Of a DNA stretch of 64,000 nt, positions 35,281 through 43,876 are shown one piece after another. Position numbers and translations under genes: made by a program. The first letter of the stretch is position 1; each line of letters starts with the position of its first letter. The notes below the pieces were generated by a model that did not search any database, was not told where the DNA came from, and saw nothing but the letters and a program-made list of their open reading frames with translations. Source of the DNA: JACVRN01 sp035276685 (GTDB lineage: Bacteria > Acidobacteriota > Blastocatellia > Pyrinomonadales > Pyrinomonadaceae); assembly GCA_035276685.1 (NCBI GenBank), contig DATELK010000088.1, forward strand, positions 1 to 64,000, in the 5' to 3' direction.

Positions 35281-36492
35281 TTATCGGGCAAGCTGCGTGT
35301 TGAGCCGCGAGGGCGACTGTCTTGTCTCGCCGTTGCGGCGTATGAAGACGAAGTAGTTAACGAGCAGGCAAGCGAGCGCAGAGACGCAGAGCAGTACAAA
35401 GCCGAGCGCATAGCCGCCGGTCGCGTCGCGTATCACACCCAGTACGAGCGGAGGGAAGAAGCCGCCCAGGCCACCGAAAGCTCCTACCAATCCCGTGACC
35501 GTTCCCGTCTCCTTCGGGAAATGTTCCGGCACCAGCTTGAAGACCGCGCCGTTGCCTAAGCCTAGCGCGGCGGCAGCGCCGAGCGCTCCGACTGTAAAGG
35601 TAGGCATGAACGGGCAGCCCATCAGTAGACCCAGAGCCGCGACCGCCGCGAAGACGCCAAGGAGCACACGCGCGCCGCCCCATCGGTCTGCGAGCCAGCC
35701 CCCAAGCGGGCGCATCAGCGTTGCCAGTATCACGAAACCCGCCGTGCGAGCGCCCGCGTCAGTCGCGCTCAGTTTGAACATGTCTCTCAGGAGCGTGGGC
35801 AGGTAGATGGAGAAAGCCACAAAGCCGCCGAAGGTGATGAAGTAAAAGAGAGACAGCACCCACGCCAGAGGCGAGCGCCTGAGGACGCTCAGATTTTCCG
35901 ACAGAGTCTTGGGCTTTGCAGTCGTCGCGGCGTCACGCGCCGTCAGACAGAAGACTATGCCCCACACGAGCGAGATGGCTGCGAAGGCGAAGAAGACGGG
36001 CCGCCACGAGCCAAGGTAGAGCGCCAGCACCGGCGCACCGAAGACGGCTACGGACTGGCCTATGTTGCCCATCCCGTAGACGCCTAGCGCCGTGCCCTGC
36101 TTATCCTGCGCGAACCACTTCGAAGTGAAGCCTACGCCGACCGAAAAGGTCGTGCCCGCGAGTCCTAAGGCAAGCCCCAGCCAGAGCAGCTGCGAATAGC
36201 TGGTTGAAAAACCCACGAGCGCCGCCGGAATAGAGGACAGCACCAGCAGCGCCGCGAATATCCTGCGTCCGCCGAATCGGTCGGCCAACATTCCTGCGGG
36301 CAGTCGTCCCAGAGAGCCCAGCAGGACGGGCACGGCTATCAGCAGGCTTTTAGATTTCGCGGACAGGCCGTAGAGCTGCGAAAACGTAGGGGCCAGCGCC
36401 GCTATCAGTCCCCAGACGGCGAAGGAGACGGCGAAGGCCGTGGTTGACAGAAACAGTGCGCGTCGAGCGCCGGGTCTGAAAGTTTGGCTCAT
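35281..36492 (-). CDS. narK: MFS nitrate/nitrite transporter (NarK family)
   Basis: The 403-aa protein has 12 predicted membrane helices, with glycine-rich NarK-type signatures in LGNGAVFKLVPEHFPKE and GLVGAFGGLGGFFPP. NarK proteins import nitrate or exchange nitrate for nitrite. Its position, first in the minus-strand operon and divergent from nrfHA, supports nitrate uptake for the molybdoenzyme and nitrite handling. The 267-bp gap to nrfH holds both promoters. Confidence 0.9.
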   Translation of the reverse strand: MSQTFRPGARRALFLSTTAFAVSFAVWGLIAALAPTFSQLYGLSAKSKSLLIAVPVLLGSLGRLPAGMLADRFGGRRIFAALLVLSSIPAALVGFSTSYSQLLWLGLALGLAGTTFSVGVGFTSKWFAQDKQGTALGVYGMGNIGQSVAVFGAPVLALYLGSWRPVFFAFAAISLVWGIVFCLTARDAATTAKPKTLSENLSVLRRSPLAWVLSLFYFITFGGFVAFSIYLPTLLRDMFKLSATDAGARTAGFVILATLMRPLGGWLADRWGGARVLLGVFAAVAALGLLMGCPFMPTFTVGALGAAAALGLGNGAVFKLVPEHFPKETGTVTGLVGAFGGLGGFFPPLVLGVIRDATGGYALGFVLLCVSALACLLVNYFVFIRRNGETRQSPSRLNTQLAR

Positions 36493-36759
36493 AATACCTT
36501 TGGCTCAGCTTATCAATTTATCGCGTCTAGACTGGCCCCGCGAAACTCTTCTCACTGCAACACGTGTTCCTCAACAGAACCAGCCGTAATCTCAAGCGTA
36601 AGCTCAGCGCCTGCGGACTAATCCCCAACGCGGGTGCGAAAAAGTCCACGGCACACACGCGTCGCCCCGTGCCTCATGAAGCGTTTGCTACTCTAGGGGA
36701 AGATTCTTCGCCGTGACGCGATAAAAGCTTTTGACAGAGGTTGGTGGCCGTGTTAGAGA
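36493..36759. other. Divergent narK-nrfH intergenic region
   Basis: These 267 bases must carry promoters for both the leftward nitrate operon and the rightward nrfHA operon. I looked for an FNR/NarL-type palindrome and saw no clear match. No ORF of note is present. Confidence 0.5.
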
Positions 36760-37236
36760 GTGGGCAAAACAGGTTCTACTATTATGAGGTTGCGAACGAT
36801 TCAGGGGATAGTTCTGGGCCTGGCCCTCGGCGCGGTTCTGGGTGTAGGCGGCTACACCTTCATCTACGCCAAGGGCTACTCCTACATGACGAACAATCCG
36901 GGCGCTTGCGCCAACTGCCACGTCATGCAGGATTACTATGACGGCTGGCTCAAGTCCAGCCATCGCTCGGTCGCCGTCTGCAACGACTGCCACACTCCGC
37001 CGGGTTTCGTGGGCAAGTACATGACCAAAGCCTCCAATGGATTCTGGCACTCCTTCTACTTCACCACGGGCAATTATCCTGAGCCGCTGAGGATTACGCG
37101 TCGGAACCACGACATCACGGAACAGGCTTGCCGCAAGTGCCATCAGGAGGTAGTCGAGGCCATAGACACTCAGCACCAGCAGACGGGCGAGACATCATGC
37201 GTGCGCTGTCACAGCACCGTGGGCCATCTCAGGTAA
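36760..37236 (+). CDS. nrfH: Cytochrome c nitrite reductase small subunit NrfH
   Basis: About 158 aa with one N-terminal membrane helix (IVLGLALGAVLGVGGYTFIY) and four heme motifs: CANCH, CNDCH, CRKCH and CVRCH. It oxidises menaquinol and delivers electrons to NrfA on the periplasmic side. Start: GTG 36760, or ATG 36784, which would remove eight residues; neither has a strong ribosome binding site. NrfA follows 25 bp downstream. Confidence 0.93.
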   Translation: MGKTGSTIMRLRTIQGIVLGLALGAVLGVGGYTFIYAKGYSYMTNNPGACANCHVMQDYYDGWLKSSHRSVAVCNDCHTPPGFVGKYMTKASNGFWHSFYFTTGNYPEPLRITRRNHDITEQACRKCHQEVVEAIDTQHQQTGETSCVRCHSTVGHLR

Positions 37237-37261
37237 GGTTTCGGACAGGGAGATTCGGGAA

Positions 37262-38845
37262 ATGGCTGAAGGGGACGAGAAAAAATCATCATCTACGGCA
37301 CAGGATGAAAAGCCGTCTTCAAAGGATAAGAGGCCGGAGCGACGCCGCACGATTAAGCTCATAGCGCTGACGGCCATCGTCGCTGCCGTCGTGACGGGTG
37401 CTGTAGTCGCTCTGCTCATAAACATCTTCGAGCACAAGCAGGAGGCGCGCAATCCCTTCTATCGCGTGGTGGAATTGACGGACGAGACCACTGACCCTGC
37501 CGTCTGGGGCAAAAACTTCCCGCTACAGTATGACGGTTATCGCCGCACGGTAGACCAGGTGCGCACGCGCTTCGGCGGCAGCGAGGCCGTGCCCAGAACG
37601 CCCACTCAGGCAGACCCGCGCTCAGTGGTGGCCCAGTCGCGCCTTGAAGAAGACCCGCGACTCGTGCGCATGTGGGCAGGCTACGCCTTCTCGAAAGATT
37701 TCCGAGAAGAGCGCGGCCACGCCTACATGCTCTCTGACCAGACCTTCACAGAGAGGCAGACGGTGACGCAGCAGCCGGGCACCTGCATACACTGCCACGG
37801 CTCCGTCTACGCGCCCTACAAGAAGCTCGGCAACGGCGACCTCATACGTGGCTTTGAGCTGATGAACCAGATGAAGTTCGGCGAGGCGCGAAAGCTCGTG
37901 GAGCATCCCATCTCATGCATAGACTGCCACGACCCGCAGACCATGCAGCTACGCGTCACGCGGCCCGGCTTCATAGAAGGCATACGCGCGCTCAAGGCAA
38001 CGCAGGGCGTACAGAACTACGATGTCAACACGCAGGCCACCCGGCAGGAGATGCGCACCTACGTCTGCGGCCAGTGCCATGTTGAGTACTACTTCCGTGG
38101 CCCCGAGAAGCGGCTGGTCTACCCTTGGGCCAAGGGCATCAAGATTGAAGAGATAATGGCCTACTACGACGAGCAGAAGCACAAGGACTGGGTTCACGCA
38201 GACTCCGGCGCGGAAGTCCTCAAAGCGCAGCACCCGGAGTTTGAGATGTACAATCAGGGGATACATGCGCGCTCGGGCGTGGCCTGCGCGGACTGCCACA
38301 TGCCCTACATGCGCGAAGGCGCTATGAAGATCTCAGACCATCACGTCAGAAGCCCGCTCCTCAATATCAACCGCGCCTGCCAGACCTGTCACAAGTGGCC
38401 GGAAGAAGAGCTGAAGACGAGGGTCGAGACGATTCAGGAGCGCACCTTCCGCATGCGAAACCTTGCCATGGATGCTCTCATAGAGTTGATTGACGACATC
38501 AAGAAGGCTAAGGAGGCAGGCAAGTCTGACGCGGAGCTTGCGGCCGCGCGCGACTTTCAGCGACGGGCACAGTTCTATCTGGACTTCGTAGAGGCAGAGA
38601 ACTCCACTGGCTTTCACGCGGGGCAGGAGGCCGCGCGAATCCTGGGCGAGTCAATCAACTTCTCGCGCCAGGGACAGGTCGCGCTTAGAGACGGGCGGGC
38701 AGCGCCTCCCTCTCAACGGCCCGGCCCCTCGCCTTCGCCAGCTAATCCTTCATCTTCGCCCGCAAGGAGCGCGAGCCTGGTGGTGCCGAGTCATGCCAGC
38801 CCGTGGTCAATCAGCTATAGCTTCTTTTCCATGGCGTGGCGTTGA
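37262..38845 (+). CDS. nrfA: Ammonia-forming cytochrome c nitrite reductase NrfA, CxxCH-type active-site heme
   Basis: The 527-aa protein has an N-terminal membrane anchor (residues about 37-58) and five heme motifs at Cys175 (CIHCH), Cys219 (CIDCH), Cys269 (CGQCH), Cys342 (CADCH) and Cys373 (CQTCH). Conserved active-site stretches HVEYYF and GIHARSGVACADCHMPY are present. The first motif, which holds the catalytic heme, is CxxCH instead of the classical CxxCK, so the distal ligand is His, as reported for the Campylobacter enzyme. It reduces nitrite to ammonium with six electrons. The last 45 residues are a Pro/Ser-rich tail with no match to the family. Confidence 0.93.
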   Translation: MAEGDEKKSSSTAQDEKPSSKDKRPERRRTIKLIALTAIVAAVVTGAVVALLINIFEHKQEARNPFYRVVELTDETTDPAVWGKNFPLQYDGYRRTVDQVRTRFGGSEAVPRTPTQADPRSVVAQSRLEEDPRLVRMWAGYAFSKDFREERGHAYMLSDQTFTERQTVTQQPGTCIHCHGSVYAPYKKLGNGDLIRGFELMNQMKFGEARKLVEHPISCIDCHDPQTMQLRVTRPGFIEGIRALKATQGVQNYDVNTQATRQEMRTYVCGQCHVEYYFRGPEKRLVYPWAKGIKIEEIMAYYDEQKHKDWVHADSGAEVLKAQHPEFEMYNQGIHARSGVACADCHMPYMREGAMKISDHHVRSPLLNINRACQTCHKWPEEELKTRVETIQERTFRMRNLAMDALIELIDDIKKAKEAGKSDAELAAARDFQRRAQFYLDFVEAENSTGFHAGQEAARILGESINFSRQGQVALRDGRAAPPSQRPGPSPSPANPSSSPARSASLVVPSHASPWSISYSFFSMAWR

Positions 38846-39042
38846 GCCGTAACCGCACGTAACTTTCGAGTCCCGCAAGCTACGGCAGCGGCGGTTCTAT
38901 CCGCCCTGCCTCCTCACCGTTCCTGCGTACTTCTTCACGCGCGCTTGCGGAATATTTCCCATCCCCTGCCAAAGGAAACTCTTAATTTCTGCCACACAGA
39001 GAAGAAGCTAACGGGCATGGTTATTGCAGCCGGGCCATAATT

Positions 39043-40650
39043 ATGAGCGAACAGGATAACTATTTAAGATACGTCATACGGTCATGCGGGCTGGTAATTA
39101 TAAGCATGCTCGTGAGCCTCAGCATCGCAGCACAGACCACTGCGCCTAAGGACACAGAGACTGCCGATGCTAAACAGAAGTCCGAAACGGTCAGTAACGT
39201 TAAGACCGATGCGAAGCCTCCGGCTAAAGCTAAAGACCCGGCCAGGCAGTCGCCTAAGCAGCTGAAGATAGGCAGCGTGGACTTCTCCGGCAGTCTTCGT
39301 CTGCGAGTCAACAATTACGGCTGGTTCGAGACAAAGGGCTTCGAGGATAACTACACGTTCACTGAGGCGACACTGCGCCTCAGCCTCGGCCAGCAGAAGG
39401 AGAAATACGACTGGCTCGTTGAAGGCGAGTTCCCCTTCCTCATCAATCTTCCTGAACAGTCGATTGCGCCAGCGCCGCAGGGACAACTGGGTCTCGGAGC
39501 AAGCTACTTCGCGGCCAACGGGCGACGGAAGGGAAGCGCCATCCTCAAGCAGGCCTTCGTACGCGTCAAGGGGCTCTTCGGAGACAAGGCCAGCTCTCTG
39601 CGCGTAGGGCGCTTCGAGTTCATAGACGGCACTGAGACTATGCCTGCGGACGCGACGCTCGCCACGCTGAAGCGCGACCAGATAGCGCACCGTCTCATAG
39701 GCAACTTCGGGTTCTCGACCGTGGGCCGCAGCTTCGACGCCGTGCAGTACGTCCGCAACACCAAGTCAGGGAACTTTACCTTCGTTGGCGGTCGTCCCAC
39801 CGAGGGCGTCTTTCAGCTTCGCGGCATGAAGGAGCTGGACGTTGATTTCTGGTACGCCGCTTATACGAAGCCCCTCAAGACTGAACTGACCGCGAATGAG
39901 TTTCGCATCTTCCTGCTTCATTACCATGACGGTCGCGGGGCGCTCAAGACGGACAATCGCGCTCTGGCCCTGCGCCTTGCGGACAGGGAGAACATTCGGC
40001 TGACGAGCATCGGCGGCAATTACCTCGCCGCGCTGAAGACCAAGCGAGGGACGGTTGACCTGCTCGCGTGGGGCGTAGGGCAGTTCGGCAATTGGGGCGG
40101 CCTTAGTCACCGCGCGGGCGCGTTTGTCTTCGAGGGCGGATTCCAACCGGCGGGCCCGCTGGCGAGCGTCAAGGCATGGTTTCGCGGCGGCTACTCGCGC
40201 ACCTCTGGCGATGGGGACGCCGCCGACGATGAGCACACGACCTTCTTTCAGGTCTTGCCGACTCCGCGCCTGTACGCGCGCTTTCCCTTCTACAACATGA
40301 TGAACAACGAAGACCTATACGCGCAGGTCAGGCTCAGGCCCGTAGAGCGCGTAGCTCTTCGCGCTGATGTTCGCTACCTTCGTCTGAGCAACAGGAACGA
40401 TCTGTGGTACTCGGGCGGCGGCGCTTTTCAGGAAGCGACCTTCGGCTATACCGGACGCGCAAGCGGCGGGCGCAAGACGCTCGGCACACTCTTTGACCTG
40501 AGCGTCGACATCAGCCTTACGACGACGACCACGCTCACCTTCTACGGCGCGGGCGTGCGTGGCGGAAGCGTTGCGTCATCAATCTATCCGGCGGGAGGAG
40601 CTAACCCTACGTCAAGGCTCTTCTACGCCGAGCTGCTCAAACGATTCTAA
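39043..40650 (+). CDS. Outer-membrane beta-barrel protein, alginate-export/porin-like
   Basis: The 535-aa protein has a signal peptide ending near SIAAQ (residue 31), a Lys/Ala/Pro-rich linker to about 80, then alternating beta-strand sequence (SLRLRVNNYGWFETKG, LRVGRFEF, RLFYAELLKRF) with a final aromatic residue. This fits alginate-export-type outer membrane barrels. It lies 197 bp after nrfA, so it may belong to the same transcription unit; a role in anion passage is possible but unproven. Confidence 0.72.
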   Translation: MSEQDNYLRYVIRSCGLVIISMLVSLSIAAQTTAPKDTETADAKQKSETVSNVKTDAKPPAKAKDPARQSPKQLKIGSVDFSGSLRLRVNNYGWFETKGFEDNYTFTEATLRLSLGQQKEKYDWLVEGEFPFLINLPEQSIAPAPQGQLGLGASYFAANGRRKGSAILKQAFVRVKGLFGDKASSLRVGRFEFIDGTETMPADATLATLKRDQIAHRLIGNFGFSTVGRSFDAVQYVRNTKSGNFTFVGGRPTEGVFQLRGMKELDVDFWYAAYTKPLKTELTANEFRIFLLHYHDGRGALKTDNRALALRLADRENIRLTSIGGNYLAALKTKRGTVDLLAWGVGQFGNWGGLSHRAGAFVFEGGFQPAGPLASVKAWFRGGYSRTSGDGDAADDEHTTFFQVLPTPRLYARFPFYNMMNNEDLYAQVRLRPVERVALRADVRYLRLSNRNDLWYSGGGAFQEATFGYTGRASGGRKTLGTLFDLSVDISLTTTTTLTFYGAGVRGGSVASSIYPAGGANPTSRLFYAELLKRF

Positions 40651-40671
40651 CCGGAAGTCTTCAAAGATTAG

Positions 40672-41352
40672 TTAAAGCGGATACTGTCCGAGCAGCTCCA
40701 TAATCTCCGCGAACAAATTTCCGTCGCGGTGATTGTAACGCCACTCGCACTCCTTCAGATGAAGCGGGAAGGTGCGGTTGGGGACGCCGTTGAACTTCTC
40801 AAGACGGCGTCTGGCAAAGCTCCAGAAGCTATCAATCTCATTCGGAGAATAAGGGCCGGGCGCGAGCCAATCCTTCTTAACCAGAAAAGCCTTCTCGTAT
40901 TCTATGTCCACCAGCCCGTCATAACCGCTCCAGCCGTTGTTGCGAAGGATGGCGTCCTCTACGGGTCGGCCGCGTATGACGGCCCTGAGCGGCGCTTTTT
41001 TACAGTCAGGGATTAGTTCCGTGTAGACCTGGGCGTCGAAGGCCAGAAGGCTGAAGACGGGCTTACCGTAATTGGTGCCGCAGCCGCGCCTGCCGCAAGC
41101 GCAACGCGTACAGGCATGAGCTTCCGTCAGCTTAAGTCTGCCGCCTTCGAATGGAGAGCCGCGCCTGCATTCTTCCGCGAGGCGCTGGCGGATTTTGAGA
41201 AAGATGGTGGTGACGCTTTTACGCGTTACCCCGGTCAGGTGGGCTGTGTCTGCGGCCGATAAGTCCTGCGCGAAGCAGTCCACAAGCGAGCGAAATTTCG
41301 ACTCCGAGATTTTCGAGCGCCTGTAGTATCTCTTCTCCCCTTTCATCGTCAA
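40672..41352 (-). mobile_element. IS1595-family (ISXO2-like) transposase
   Basis: The 226-aa protein shows the ISXO2-like DDE layout: a short HTH region (DTAHLTGVTRKSVTTIFLKI), then PVFSLLAFDAQVYTELIPDC and the closing FWSFARRRLEKFNGV...ECEWRYNHR. It is on the short side for the family. I could not find clear terminal inverted repeats or target duplications in the flanking sequence, so it may be a degenerate or stand-alone copy. Confidence 0.82.
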
Positions 41353-41622
41353 AGTCAGTCTCTTTCGTCCAGTCCTCTCGTAGAAATCGGAGCCTTCTGT
41401 ACCGCAAGCTTTGTGCCTGTTATTATCGAGCTTAATTTCGAAAGATTATGGGTCTCTTAATGGCGAGGGTTGCGGGCTTTCACGCAACGACGTGCGTAAG
41501 TTTGCGCAGGCGCTCTCTCGTGTTAGTTCAGCTCGTTTATGAAACCGCGCCTTTTTCTACCGGCACATCTATTGCTCTTACGCCTGCGGCAATTTAATGA
41601 GCAAGGCAAGGAGAAAGAGAGC

Positions 41623-41862
41623 ATGATGCCGGGAAGGGATATACAGATTAAAGAAGACGTGCTGAAGGCGCTCAGGTGGGACATGCGTATCTCTGTCAGG
41701 GTCAGTGGCGGCGTCGTGACGCTCTCGGGCACGGTGGACAGTTATGCGGTCAGGCTGCTGGCCGGAGAGGCCGCTCAATTTGTTGACGGAGTCCTTAGCG
41801 TCAGCAACCTGATAGAGGTCGAAAGCCACTCGCTGCAAATCGCCTCCTCCCGGGAGGCGTAA
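41623..41862 (+). CDS. Small BON-domain protein
   Basis: 79 aa from ATG 41623, preceded by AAGGAGAAAGAGAGC. A BON domain spans almost the whole protein: IKEDVLKALRWDMRISVRVS, then GGVVTLSGTVDSYAVRLLAGEAA and VLSVSNLIEV. BON domains bind lipids or glycans. There is no signal peptide, unlike OsmY-type proteins. It precedes the GCS2-CBS fusion gene by 50 bp and may be cotranscribed with it. Confidence 0.8.
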   Translation: MMPGRDIQIKEDVLKALRWDMRISVRVSGGVVTLSGTVDSYAVRLLAGEAAQFVDGVLSVSNLIEVESHSLQIASSREA

Positions 41863-41912
41863 ATCGAGAGAGAGATTTTGAGAGGAAGCGCGCAAGAGCA
41901 AACCGTATAATC

Positions 41913-43862
41913 ATGGGCGAACAGAACGTTGACGAAGTGTTGGACGAGGGCAGGCTGAGAGTCTACATGAAGGCCCTGCTTGACGACCTGCGGGCGCTCG
42001 AATACATGCTCGAACATGATTGGTTCGAGAGCGGCGTGCGGCGCATAGGGGCCGAGCAGGAGATGTTTCTGGTGGACAAGGCGCTGCGGCCCGCTCCATT
42101 AGGAGGCGAGGTGCTAAAGCGCGCCAACGACCCAAGGCTTACTACAGAGATTGCGAAGTTCAACCTCGAAGCCAACCTCACGCCGAGATTCTGGAAGGGC
42201 GATTGTCTAAGGCAGATGGAGCGCGAGCTTGAAGAAGTGCTGGACATCACGAGGCGGGCCGCGCGCTCCTGCGAAGCTGACGTGCTACTGGCGGGAATCC
42301 TTCCGACGCTTCAGGTCTCAGACCTTTCGCTCGACAACATGACGCCGAACCCGCGCTATCTTGAGCTGAATCGCGCCCTGAGCAGCCTGCGCCGCGAAAA
42401 GTTCTCCATCCACATCAAGGGGCTGGACGAGCTACAGCTGACGCACGACAACGTCATGATGGAGTCCTGCAACACGAGCTTTCAGCTTCACATGCAGGTC
42501 TCGCCTGCGGAGTTCGTGCCCTACTACAACATGGCGCAGGCTATCACGGCCCCGGTGCTGGCGGCGGCCGTCAACTCGCCCGTGCTTTTCGGCCATCGCC
42601 TGTGGCAGGAGACGCGCCTCGCGCTCTTTCAACACTCGACCGACGACCGCTCCATAGCGCATCAGGTGCGGAGCCAGCCGCCGCGCGTAGGCTTCGGCGA
42701 AGGGTGGCTGAAGAGTTCCGTGCTTGAGCTGTTCCGCGAGCAGATAGCACGCTTCCGCATCATCATGCTGACGAACGTGGACGAAGACCCTATGCTCGCC
42801 ATACGTCGCGGCGAGGCTCCTTCTCTTTCGGCTCTACGGCTGCATAACGGCACTATCTGGCCGTGGAATCGCGCCTGCTACGGAATCTCGGAAGGCCGCG
42901 CTCACCTGCGCGTGGAGAATAGAGTGCTGCCCGCAGGGCCTACGGTGCTGGACGAGATGGCTAACGCCGCTTTCTTTCTGGGATTGATGAGCGCACTGCC
43001 TGCCGAGTACGGCGACATAGGACGGCTCATGCACTTTGACGACGCGAAGTCCAACTTCTATGCCGCCGCGCGCTTCGGCCTGAGCGCGCAGTTGACGTGG
43101 ACGAAAGGCAAAACTTATCAAGCCTCTTCGCTCATACTCGAACACCTTCTGCCCCTTGCGCGCACGGGCCTTAAGCAATCCGGCATAGAGTCGGCGGACA
43201 TTGACCGCTACCTCGGAGTGATAGAGGAGCGAACACGAAGCGGGCAGACCGGAGCGCAATGGATGCTGCGCTCGCTGAGGACGGCGCGAAACTCCGGGAC
43301 GCGCGACCTGTCCTTACGCGCGCTGACCGAAACTATTCTCAAGCGGCAGCAGACGAATGAGCCCGTACACGCATGGCCCGCCACGGAGACTGAGCCTATG
43401 GACGATTGGAGTTGCAGCTATCAGACGGTGGGACAGTTTATGTCCACAGACCTCTTCACCATGCAGCCGGACGACTTGATTGACATGGCGGCGAGCGTCA
43501 TGGACTGGCGGCACATACGGCACGTGCCAGTGGAAGACGGCGCGGGCCAACTGGTCGGGCTGCTTTCACACCGCTCGCTGCTGAGACTATTAGCGCGCAG
43601 CCGCGCCGAGGACAGGACGGAGCCCGTTTCGGTACGCAGCATCATGAAAGCTGACCCTGTGACGGTCGCGCCGGAGACGCCGACCATGGAGGCCGTAGAG
43701 CTTATGCGCAGGCATAGGGTGGGCTGTCTTCCGGTCGTGGATAAAGGACACTTAGTAGGAATCGTCACGGCGCAGGACTTTCTGGAGATAGCAGCGCGGC
43801 TCTTTGAAGAGCGGCTCAAGCCGCAGGCAGCCGCGCCGAACGTTAAGTCTCAGGCGGTCTAA
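41913..43862 (+). CDS. Glutamate-cysteine ligase family 2 (GCS2) domain fused to a CBS pair
   Basis: Residues about 40-480 belong to the GCS2 family of ATP-dependent carboxylate-amine ligases (RIGAEQEMFLVD, KFNLEANLTP, FSIHIKGLDEL). Residues about 505-640 are two CBS motifs (VGQFMSTDLFTMQPDDLIDM... and SIMKADPVTVAPETPTMEAV...), which bind adenine nucleotides. The fusion suggests a ligase under energy-state control. The product may be a gamma-glutamyl thiol or a modified peptide; the family also includes ligases unrelated to glutathione. The start at ATG 41913 lacks a strong ribosome binding site. Confidence 0.85.
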   Translation: MGEQNVDEVLDEGRLRVYMKALLDDLRALEYMLEHDWFESGVRRIGAEQEMFLVDKALRPAPLGGEVLKRANDPRLTTEIAKFNLEANLTPRFWKGDCLRQMERELEEVLDITRRAARSCEADVLLAGILPTLQVSDLSLDNMTPNPRYLELNRALSSLRREKFSIHIKGLDELQLTHDNVMMESCNTSFQLHMQVSPAEFVPYYNMAQAITAPVLAAAVNSPVLFGHRLWQETRLALFQHSTDDRSIAHQVRSQPPRVGFGEGWLKSSVLELFREQIARFRIIMLTNVDEDPMLAIRRGEAPSLSALRLHNGTIWPWNRACYGISEGRAHLRVENRVLPAGPTVLDEMANAAFFLGLMSALPAEYGDIGRLMHFDDAKSNFYAAARFGLSAQLTWTKGKTYQASSLILEHLLPLARTGLKQSGIESADIDRYLGVIEERTRSGQTGAQWMLRSLRTARNSGTRDLSLRALTETILKRQQTNEPVHAWPATETEPMDDWSCSYQTVGQFMSTDLFTMQPDDLIDMAASVMDWRHIRHVPVEDGAGQLVGLLSHRSLLRLLARSRAEDRTEPVSVRSIMKADPVTVAPETPTMEAVELMRRHRVGCLPVVDKGHLVGIVTAQDFLEIAARLFEERLKPQAAAPNVKSQAV

Positions 43863-43876
43863 CGCGGCGGGAGTTC

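Noticed and set aside
36688..37176. 162-codon frame antisense to nrfH
   Set aside because: nrfH shows four CxxCH heme motifs on the opposite strand, so this is a shadow.
40650..41440. Full IS1595 element with inverted repeats
   Set aside because: Only the transposase gene is clear; I could not find matching terminal repeats or target duplications.
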